Source of the DNA: DASQPR01 sp035713725
GTDB lineage: Bacteria; Actinomycetota; Actinomycetes; Mycobacteriales; Micromonosporaceae
NCBI GenBank assembly: GCA_035713725.1
Contig: DASTMZ010000228.1
Location: 1 to 11,973 of the forward strand
Length of the DNA stretch: 11,973 nucleotides
Direction of reading: 5' to 3'
Position 1 is the stretch's first letter; each line of letters opens with the position of its first letter. This document shows, in pieces, positions 5,937 through 11,973 of this stretch. A program made the position numbers and the translations under genes. Below the pieces are notes generated by a model that saw only the letters and a list, made by a program, of their open reading frames with translations, had not been told where the DNA came from and did not search any database.

Positions 5937-7037
5937 CTACCTGTTGGGAGTGGCCGGCACGGCGGCCGCGGAAACCTCGGAAATATTTCCGGAGCGCGTC
6001 GGTGGCACGCCCCGCCGCACCGCCGCGGCGGCCCGGGTCGACTCGCGGATCACCAGCTGGCACGGCAGCGTGTGAAGGCCGTGCGCGGGTTGGCCGTCGA
6101 TCGCAGCGAGCAGTTTCGCCGCCGCGTAGCGGCCCAGCTGCGGAAGGTTCATGTCGACCGTGGTCAGCGGTGGGCGGCAGGCGCCCGCCACCACCTCCCA
6201 GTTGTCGTACCCGACCAACGCCACGTCCTCCGGCACACGCCGACCGCTCTCGCGCAGCGCATCCGACACGCCGCGCGCGATCTGGTCGGAGCCGCAGAAG
6301 ATCGCGTCCAGATCGGCATTCATGCGAAGCAGGATGTGCGTGGCCTGGCGGCCCCACTCCTCGCGCCACTCGCCGTAGAGCGTGCCCGGTGCGACCAGCG
6401 CGTGCCCGGCGTCGTCGAGCACGTCGCTGGCGCCGCGCGCGCGGAGCCGCGCGGCCAGGAATCGTTCCGGTCCGGTGATGTGGCCGATCCGGGTCCGGCC
6501 GGTGGCAAGCAGGTGCGCCATCGCCATCCGTCCGCCGGCCTCGTCGTCCGGCGCCACGGAGCAGTCGTCTGGATCGGTCGACTGGGTCATCGCGTAGACC
6601 ACGGGGACCGGGAGATTCGCGGCGATCGGCGCGCGAGGGTCGGCGCGCCGGCCGGTCACGATGATGCCGTCAACGCGGCGACCAAGCAGGGTGCGGACAT
6701 AGTGCTGCTCGCGGATCGGGTCGTCGCGCGCGTCGCACATGAACACCGAGATCTGACCGGCGCCGAGCGCGTCCTCGACGCCGAGCATGATGGGGATGGT
6801 GAACCGGCCGAAGCTGTCCGTCGTGATGAGGCCGACCGTGAAGCTGCGTCCGGCGAGCAGATTCTGAGCGAGCGCGTTGGGGTAAAACCCCAGCTTCTGC
6901 GCCGCCGCGTGCACCCGCTCGCGGGTCTCCGCGCGGAGCTGTCCACGCCCGTTGAGCGCCTTCGACGCGGTGCCGACCGAGACGTCGGCGAGCGCGGCCA
7001 CGTCGGCGATGGTCGCCGCTCGCCGTCGTCGAGTCAC
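5937..7037 (-). CDS. LacI-family transcriptional regulator
   Basis: A 366-residue DNA-binding regulator, probably a repressor released by a sugar. The helix-turn-helix lies at residues 9-28 (TIADVAALADVSVGTASKAL), followed by the hinge helix NALAQNLLAG (54-63), in which Leu60 matches the minor-groove leucine of LacI. The periplasmic-binding-like core runs to about residue 335, with CGSDQIARGV and VGYDNWEV typical of the family. About 30 extra residues rich in Ala, Pro and Arg follow the usual end. The GTG at 7037 is the start: AAAGGAG lies 5 nt before it, and the open frame further upstream crosses the promoter region of the facing gene. It is divergent from the secreted glycoside hydrolase and probably controls it through the shared 226-bp region. 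The effector is not known. Confidence 0.93.
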   Translation of the reverse strand: MTRRRRAATIADVAALADVSVGTASKALNGRGQLRAETRERVHAAAQKLGFYPNALAQNLLAGRSFTVGLITTDSFGRFTIPIMLGVEDALGAGQISVFMCDARDDPIREQHYVRTLLGRRVDGIIVTGRRADPRAPIAANLPVPVVYAMTQSTDPDDCSVAPDDEAGGRMAMAHLLATGRTRIGHITGPERFLAARLRARGASDVLDDAGHALVAPGTLYGEWREEWGRQATHILLRMNADLDAIFCGSDQIARGVSDALRESGRRVPEDVALVGYDNWEVVAGACRPPLTTVDMNLPQLGRYAAAKLLAAIDGQPAHGLHTLPCQLVIRESTRAAAAVRRGVPPTRSGNISEVSAAAVPATPNR

Positions 7038-7136
7038 GTGCACTCCTTTGCATCGCTGCGCGTGGCCGCTAGGCACGCCGCTCGCCCGAGGATAACCCGT
7101 GGTCCCATGATGATCGATAGCGCTCAACATCTGGCA

Positions 7137-7166
7137 TTGACAGGTGTCTGTGAACCGGCCTAGGGT
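7137..7166 (+). promoter_or_regulatory. Promoter of the secreted glycoside hydrolase gene
   Basis: TTGACA (7137-7142) is a perfect -35. After 18 nt comes TAGGGT (7161-7166), which fits TANNNT. Transcription would start near 7173 and leave a leader of about 90 nt before the ATG at 7264. This is the clearest promoter in the window. Confidence 0.65.
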
Positions 7167-7169
7167 CAC
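7150..7169. promoter_or_regulatory. Candidate operator across the -10 of the hydrolase promoter
   Basis: GTGAACC (7150-7156) and GGGTCAC (7163-7169) form an inverted repeat with six of seven bases matched and a 6-bp centre. It covers the -10 hexamer, so a bound repressor would block polymerase. The divergent LacI-family protein is the natural candidate. The centre is not the CG seen in many LacI-family sites, which weakens the assignment. A small palindrome AGCGCT (7119-7124) upstream of the -35 is a second, CG-centred candidate. Confidence 0.4.
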
Positions 7170-7181
7170 CGTCGACAAAGG

Positions 7182-7201
7182 TTTTCCGGACTTTGCCGGA
7201 C
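7182..7201 (+). repeat. 10-bp direct repeat in the hydrolase leader
   Basis: TTTTCCGGAC (7182-7191) is followed at once by TTTGCCGGAC (7192-7201), a tandem pair with nine of ten bases equal and a period of one helical turn. It lies just downstream of the inferred transcript start. CAAAG (7176-7180) and CTTTG (7191-7195) also form a loose inverted repeat here. Confidence 0.45.
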
Positions 7202-7263
7202 ATCGTGCCGGCGCGATTCCGCGCGCCTCGATGCCCCCTCAAGTTGTGCGCACCGGAGGGACC

Positions 7264-10200
7264 ATGAACCTGCGTATCCGCAACCCCCGCAAACCCCGCA
7301 TCGCGACGTGCATCGTCGCGTGCCTTGCGCTCATCGGCCTGGTGCTGACCACCGGGGCGGCGCAGGCGCATTACACGCCCGGCGAGCCGCCCGGCCAGAA
7401 TCCCGGCGATCCGGTGTTCACCGGATCCGCGAACCCGATTCCCGACGAGCCGGCCGCGAATGATCCGAGCCACAGCATGCTGCAGGCGATCTATGACGCC
7501 GACATCGCGGCGGGTGGCACGTCCTACTGGTTCGACCGGATCCTCGCCCGGCCGTTCTTGTCCAATTCGGACTCCACGCTGATGACACGCGGTCGCGCGC
7601 TCTACATGTACACGCACAACCCGCGAACGCTCGGCTTCGGCGCTGGCGGCACGGGCGCGAACGGCGGTGGCGGTTACGCGTACCGGCAGCCGCCGACCAC
7701 CAGTGCCGCGGTGAGCCTCTACACCATCAGCGCATCCGGCATCCCACTCACCGAGGACACCTCGCAGCAGATCCAGTACCCGAGCTACTTCGCTGCCGTG
7801 TTCACCGGCACCGGGCTTTCGGTGGCCGAGAAGAAGTTCATCACCGACAACAACGTCGCGGTCACTGACCTGACGCTGACCAACACCGGCACGACTCCGC
7901 TGTCCACCACGCTGACGGCCACCTCACCTATCGCGACCACACCGTCCGCGGACGGCACCGAACTGACCGGTCAGGTCACGATCCGGTACGCGCTGACGAC
8001 GATCTTCCCCCGCTTCAGCGGCGACGGGTTCACCGCGTCGGGCACCAGCCTCACGCGTGCCGTGTCGCTCGACCCCGGCGCAACGGTGACGGTCAAGCTG
8101 CAACTCGGCGCGATCGCCAACGAGATTCCGGCATCCGCGGTCGACTACCAGCGCTACCGCGACGATGACCCGAACACCGCCTGGCTCGCGCAGATGCGCG
8201 AGTACAACAAGTTCTGGGTCGACACCGTGCCGTATGTCGACATCCCCGACAAGAACGTCGAGAAGATCTCCTACTACCGCACCTGGGAGAACCGGTTCAA
8301 CTCGTTTGACGGCAACATCCCCGGCAACGACTACCAGTTCCCGGTCGACCTTGAGGGTGCCCTCGGCTACAACAACCAGATCTCGCTGACCGTACCCATG
8401 CGCATGCAGGATCTGCAGTTCTGGCGCGATCCGCTCTACTCCTACGGCTCATGGCTGTCGCAGGGCGAGGAGTCCGGCTGCCAGTCGTTCCACGACAACC
8501 CGGGCAACACTGGGAACTGGAACAACACGTACGAGCAATGGACCGGCCAGCAGGCCTGGGAGAGCTACCTCGTGCACGGCGGCCCGCGTTCGGTGGTAGC
8601 GAACCTCGCGAAGTATGCCGAGTGCGACCTCGCCGGCACGCTCGCGAAGTTCGACACCAACGACGACAACCTGATCGAATATTCGTCCGGTACGTTGCCC
8701 GGCAACGATGCCGACTCGGTCGCGTTCAAGTATTACGGCACGCGGCCGCAGGACCGCACCGAGACGTCCTACTGGTACGCGGAGGCACGCGCCGCCGCGC
8801 AGATGGAAACCGTGCTCGGCAACAACGCCAAGGCGGCTCAACTAAACGCGCTCGCGGACAGTCTGCAGAGCGCGATCCTGAACAACCTGTGGGCGTCCAG
8901 CCCGGTGACCAACTCGGACACGAGCGGCGGCCAGGCGACGGGCCCTCGCGTGCCGGGTGAAATCGGCAACGCCGTCCGGCTGTCCGGCAGCAACGAGTAC
9001 GTCGACCTGCCGGACGGCATCGTGAATGGCCTGTCCGACTTCACGATCTCGGCCTGGGTCAACCCGTCCGCCACGCCAGCGTGGTCGCGCGTGTTCGACA
9101 TTGGTACGGGCACCGGCGTCTACATGTTCCTGAGCGTCAACGGGGCCGGCATCGGGCCGCGCTTCGCGATCACCACCAGCGGCTCCGGCGGCGAGCAGCA
9201 ACTGACCACGAGCGGCCAGTTGCCGCTGAATACGTGGTCGCACCTCGCGGTCACGCTGTCCGGGACCACTGGAACGCTCTACCTCAACGGCAACCCGGTG
9301 GCGACCAACTCGAACATGACGCTGCACCCGTCCAACCTCGGCAACACCAACCAGAACTGGATCGGTCGGTCGCAGTTCTCCGACCCGTTCCTGCCGGCGA
9401 CCGTCGACGACTTCCAGATCTACGGTCGGGCGCTGTCCGCGTCCGAGATCGGTGCGCTCGCCGGTGGGCAGGCCGGCGCCGGTGACGTGGCGTCGTACAA
9501 GTTTGACGAGGACTCGGGTGCCACCGCGCTCGACTCGTCGGGAAACGGCCGTGACGCCACGATCTTCTCGCTCGTCAAGCCGACCATCACCTGTCCGGGC
9601 AACGTGTTCCTGCAGCGCGATCTCACCACCGGCAACCTGGTCTGCTGGAAGGACCAGCAGAACTTCACGCCCTTCATCGACAACGTGCCGCCCGACACGC
9701 CGCAATACACGCAGGCACTGCGTTACTACGCGGACAGCACCGAGTTCCCGATCATGCCGGTCTACACGGCGAACCAGGCCGACCAGGCCGCCGACGTCGC
9801 GTGTGGCGCATGTAGCCACGGGAGCAACAACTTCTCGAACATCAACGCCACCTTGCAGGCGCGGCTCTACTCGACGGCGTTGCGCGACTACCCGTCGCCA
9901 TACATCACGCCGGACATGTACCGCCAGATGATCGAGTGGTTGTCCTGGAACGAGGACATCAACGGTGACAACCGGTTCCCGGACAACAACGAGTTCTTCT
10001 TCAACTGGAACCCGACCACGCAGACGTTCGGTCGCTCGGGCATCCACCACGACGTACTCGGCTCGTTCAACTGGATGATGTTCCAGGACGTCGCCGGACT
10101 GCAGCCGCGGCTGGACGGCACCGTCGAGCTCTGGCCGATCGACATGGGATATGACCACTTCACCGTCAACAACCTCAACTACCACGGCAAGAACCTGACG

Positions 10201-10980
10201 ATCGTGTGGCAGAAGCCGGGCGGCACGACGTACTACCCGGCGGCCCCGGCCGGCTACTCGCTCTATGTCGACGGCAAACGCGTGGTCACCGTGGACGACC
10301 TGGCTCACATCACGTGGGACTCGGTGACCGGACACGTACAGGTGCGGGACGGCAGCGCGACGCACGTGCTGTTCCAAACCCGCGGACCGGTGCCGGCCGC
10401 GGATAACGTTGACCTCTCTGGCAACGCGCGCCTGGTCGACGACTTCCAGCTGGCGGGCGTGGACCTGACCCAGCACATCGGGATCGCGCCGGATCTCGCG
10501 CTGGGCAAGGCGGCGACGGCGTCGTTCACCACGACGACACCAGCGTCGCAGGCCACCGATCCAGCCAACGCGGTGGACGGCTTCACGATCAGCGGTCTGC
10601 CGGTGGTCTCCGGGCCATACGTCGGCACGAACCCGATCTGGGGAGACCGTGGTTCGCCGAACGATTCGGACTGGCTCGCCGTAAACCTCGGCCGCCCAAC
10701 CCGAGTCGACACTGTGAAGCTGTATTTCTACAACAACAAGGCATTCGGGTCGGGTGGCAACACGTACCGTGAACCGGCCAGCTATACGGTGCAGTACCTG
10801 AAGGGGTCGACGTGGGTCGACGTACCGGGACAGGTGCACAGTCCGGACGTACCCGCGCCGAACTACAACGAGGTCACGTTCGCGCCGATCCTCACGTCAC
10901 AGATCCGCGTGGCGATGACGCACGCCACCGGGTTCGCGGTCGGGCTCAAGGAGATTCAGGTCTACAACTATCTGCCGTGA
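7264..10980 (+). CDS. Secreted multidomain glycoside hydrolase (MGH1/GH63-like) with inserted LamG and C-terminal discoidin domain
   Basis: A 1238-residue exported enzyme likely to cleave a polysaccharide or glycan. Residues 1-35 are a signal peptide (basic N-terminus, CIVACLALIGLVLTTG, cut after AQA). A beta-sandwich (about 36-310) precedes an (alpha/alpha)6-type catalytic region with two parts, about 315-543 and 778-1040. Between them lies a LamG jellyroll (565-736; NEYVDLPDG, FTISAWVNP, GTLYLNGNPVA, VDDFQIYGRALSASEI). Residues about 1074-1238 form an F5/8 type C carbohydrate-binding domain. Acidic candidates for catalysis are Asp362 or Glu364 (FPVDLEGALGYN) and Glu910 (DNNEFFFNWNP), judged only by position. 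DTNDDNLIE (464-472) and DINGDNR (898-904) resemble calcium loops. Six Cys remain in the mature chain (406, 454, 777, 794, 847, 850). The ATG at 7264 follows GGAGGG by 4 nt; an open frame extends upstream through the promoter. The family assignment is moderate and the substrate is unknown. Confidence 0.85.
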   Translation: MNLRIRNPRKPRIATCIVACLALIGLVLTTGAAQAHYTPGEPPGQNPGDPVFTGSANPIPDEPAANDPSHSMLQAIYDADIAAGGTSYWFDRILARPFLSNSDSTLMTRGRALYMYTHNPRTLGFGAGGTGANGGGGYAYRQPPTTSAAVSLYTISASGIPLTEDTSQQIQYPSYFAAVFTGTGLSVAEKKFITDNNVAVTDLTLTNTGTTPLSTTLTATSPIATTPSADGTELTGQVTIRYALTTIFPRFSGDGFTASGTSLTRAVSLDPGATVTVKLQLGAIANEIPASAVDYQRYRDDDPNTAWLAQMREYNKFWVDTVPYVDIPDKNVEKISYYRTWENRFNSFDGNIPGNDYQFPVDLEGALGYNNQISLTVPMRMQDLQFWRDPLYSYGSWLSQGEESGCQSFHDNPGNTGNWNNTYEQWTGQQAWESYLVHGGPRSVVANLAKYAECDLAGTLAKFDTNDDNLIEYSSGTLPGNDADSVAFKYYGTRPQDRTETSYWYAEARAAAQMETVLGNNAKAAQLNALADSLQSAILNNLWASSPVTNSDTSGGQATGPRVPGEIGNAVRLSGSNEYVDLPDGIVNGLSDFTISAWVNPSATPAWSRVFDIGTGTGVYMFLSVNGAGIGPRFAITTSGSGGEQQLTTSGQLPLNTWSHLAVTLSGTTGTLYLNGNPVATNSNMTLHPSNLGNTNQNWIGRSQFSDPFLPATVDDFQIYGRALSASEIGALAGGQAGAGDVASYKFDEDSGATALDSSGNGRDATIFSLVKPTITCPGNVFLQRDLTTGNLVCWKDQQNFTPFIDNVPPDTPQYTQALRYYADSTEFPIMPVYTANQADQAADVACGACSHGSNNFSNINATLQARLYSTALRDYPSPYITPDMYRQMIEWLSWNEDINGDNRFPDNNEFFFNWNPTTQTFGRSGIHHDVLGSFNWMMFQDVAGLQPRLDGTVELWPIDMGYDHFTVNNLNYHGKNLTIVWQKPGGTTYYPAAPAGYSLYVDGKRVVTVDDLAHITWDSVTGHVQVRDGSATHVLFQTRGPVPAADNVDLSGNARLVDDFQLAGVDLTQHIGIAPDLALGKAATASFTTTTPASQATDPANAVDGFTISGLPVVSGPYVGTNPIWGDRGSPNDSDWLAVNLGRPTRVDTVKLYFYNNKAFGSGGNTYREPASYTVQYLKGSTWVDVPGQVHSPDVPAPNYNEVTFAPILTSQIRVAMTHATGFAVGLKEIQVYNYLP

Positions 10981-10984
10981 CGCG

Positions 10985-11878
10985 TTAGCGGCCCGGGGTG
11001 GCGTCGGTGTGCTGCCGGCGCCACCCCAGCGCGGCGCGGCCGACGTCATGCGTCTGGCCTCGAGCGTCGCGGTGGGCGGCGGTCGGCGGCCGGCGGCGGA
11101 AGCGCGCGGCGAGCCACTGTTCGTTGAGCCGCAACGCCTTGCCGTCCTGCCGAAGCCACGGATGCAGCGCGCGCGGCAGGTCCGGCTTCATTACCACGGC
11201 GGCGAAACTGTTGCACTGCTTCGGAGCTGCGACCTCGATCAGTCGCAACAGCGGCTGTGCGAAGCGGATCACGAGGTAGAGCAGGCGGTTGCGGCGGTGG
11301 CGCAACTGGACCCACGGCACGCGCATCTTGTGGATGAACCGTACGTCGGACGGCGTCTGCGGGGCGTAACAGTTGATCGCCTTCACGACGTCGCGCTCTG
11401 TCCAGCGGTACACGTAATTCGGGATCGCACTGTTGGCGACGCCGCCGTAGCCCAGGTCGTTGCAGACGACCGACGCGTGTTCGTACTCCTGACCGATGTT
11501 GAGCCGGACGCCGAGCCGCGTCAGAAGGTTGTCGTACGGCTCGAAGAGCACGAGCCCGGTGCGCGACACCCGATACATCTCGAGCAGCGCGCGATGCGGC
11601 GAGTGGCAGTGGTGCAATCCGTTGTGCACCACGCAGAAGTCGAACGTTTCGTCCTCGTACGTGAGATGTTCGGCGTCCTGATAGCACCACGTGAATGGCG
11701 CGAACGTGGCACCGTCCGGCCGCGGGTCGACGTTGGAGATCACCACGTGCCGGAAGCCCTTGCGGTATAGCACGGTGCGATCTTCCTTGCCGCCGCAGAG
11801 AACGAGCACGTGCATGCGCGCGGTCAGGGTGCCCGCGCGCACGAGCTGGTCGATCACCTCTCCGTAAAAGTCCTGCAT
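10985..11878 (-). CDS. Class I SAM-dependent methyltransferase (Methyltransf_11-like)
   Basis: A 297-residue cytoplasmic methyltransferase. Motif I is VLVLCGGKED (residues 24-33), where the usual GxGxG is reduced to CGG; Asp51 (SNVDPR) is placed to hold the SAM ribose; AEHLTYEDETFDFCVVHNGLHHC (69-91) matches motifs II and III; RTGLVLFEPYDN follows as the next strand. The remaining C-terminal part is basic (LRHRRNRLLYLVIRFAQPLLRLIE) and may cap the active site. The last 40 or so residues are low-complexity and coincide with the terminator hairpin of the facing gene. The ATG at 11878 is preferred, with GAGGG 11 nt upstream; in-frame GTGs at 11887 and 11947 are alternatives. Stop codons of this gene and the hydrolase are 4 nt apart. 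The methyl acceptor cannot be told; a sugar or lipid-linked substrate would be a guess. Confidence 0.82.
   Translation of the reverse strand: MQDFYGEVIDQLVRAGTLTARMHVLVLCGGKEDRTVLYRKGFRHVVISNVDPRPDGATFAPFTWCYQDAEHLTYEDETFDFCVVHNGLHHCHSPHRALLEMYRVSRTGLVLFEPYDNLLTRLGVRLNIGQEYEHASVVCNDLGYGGVANSAIPNYVYRWTERDVVKAINCYAPQTPSDVRFIHKMRVPWVQLRHRRNRLLYLVIRFAQPLLRLIEVAAPKQCNSFAAVVMKPDLPRALHPWLRQDGKALRLNEQWLAARFRRRPPTAAHRDARGQTHDVGRAALGWRRQHTDATPGR
10995..11027 (+). terminator. Strong GC hairpin terminating the glycoside hydrolase transcript
   Basis: GGGGTGGCG (10995-11003) pairs perfectly with CGCCACCCC (11019-11027). The stem continues inward with TCGGT (11004-11008) against GCCGG (11014-11018), two of its pairs being G-U, leaving a 5-nt loop. 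This gives 14 bp of stem starting 14 nt after the hydrolase stop. It lacks a T-run, as is usual for terminators in this group. It lies inside the 3' coding end of the opposing methyltransferase gene. Confidence 0.6.
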
Positions 11879-11973
11879 CGTTGTCACGTCCCTCTGGGCC
11901 CCGCCAGATGCCGGCGGTCCTCCCGCCGGTTCAACGGCCGGCGACACACTTAGGTTGCCGTACCCGGCCGGGC

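Noticed and set aside
7038..7136. Search for the promoter of the LacI-family gene
   Set aside because: TTGAGC near 7129-7124 has no TANNNT at the right spacing, so no promoter is called although one must exist in the divergent region.
6072..7163. A 363-codon plus-strand frame opposite the LacI-family gene
   Set aside because: Antisense shadow; the LacI frame has a full helix-turn-helix and sugar-binding core.
8842..10839. A 665-codon open frame antisense to the hydrolase
   Set aside because: Arg/Val-rich composition and no domain signature; typical shadow frame of a high-GC gene whose sense frame has clear domains.
11009..11770. A 253-codon plus-strand frame opposite the methyltransferase
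   Set aside because: Antisense shadow; the minus-strand frame carries recognisable methyltransferase motifs.

Overview
The window is high-GC, densely packed DNA with many GTG and TTG starts, a SigE-family (ECF-like) sigma factor, an RNHCP zinc protein and a two-gene ABC exporter of actinobacterial type. Together these point to a soil or plant-associated actinomycete chromosome. I cannot fix the genus from the sequence. I see no rRNA, tRNA, CRISPR array, transposase or integrase; the only repeat is a short imperfect tandem between two convergent genes.

Layout. Positions 1-1020 (minus strand) hold a small RNHCP zinc-binding protein, a SigE-family sigma factor, and the first codons of a gene overlapping the sigma stop by 4 bases. 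Positions 1243-3313 (plus) hold an ABC ATPase overlapping a polytopic permease (DUF6297-like), together a probable exporter. Convergent to these is a small zinc-ribbon/coiled-coil protein of unknown function (3408-3809, minus), then an S9-family prolyl-oligopeptidase-type peptidase (3890-5827, minus). Both have a TANNNT hexamer exactly 6 nt before the start codon, which suggests leaderless transcripts. Upstream of the peptidase on the same strand is a LacI-family regulator (5937-7037, minus). Divergent from it is a very large secreted multidomain glycoside hydrolase (7264-10980, plus). The window ends with a class I SAM-dependent methyltransferase (10985-11878, minus), whose stop lies 4 nt from the hydrolase stop.

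How the parts fit. The LacI gene and the hydrolase share a 226-bp divergent region. It contains a strong promoter for the hydrolase (TTGACA, 18 bp, TAGGGT) with an inverted repeat lying across its -10, which is the arrangement expected for local repression of a secreted carbohydrate-degrading enzyme. The hydrolase has a signal peptide, an N-terminal beta-sandwich, an (alpha/alpha)6-type MGH1/GH63-like catalytic region, a LamG-type jellyroll inserted into that catalytic region, and a C-terminal F5/8 type C (discoidin, carbohydrate-binding) domain. The inserted LamG seems circularly permuted: the strand motif that normally opens the domain lies at its end. This is the most unusual protein feature here.

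Other points of interest are a strong RBS plus ATG lying out of frame just upstream of the RNHCP gene, a perfect 7-bp inverted repeat directly before the sigma RBS, and a long GC hairpin that probably terminates the hydrolase transcript inside the 3' end of the convergent methyltransferase gene. I found no clear sign of a wholly new defence or mobile system.
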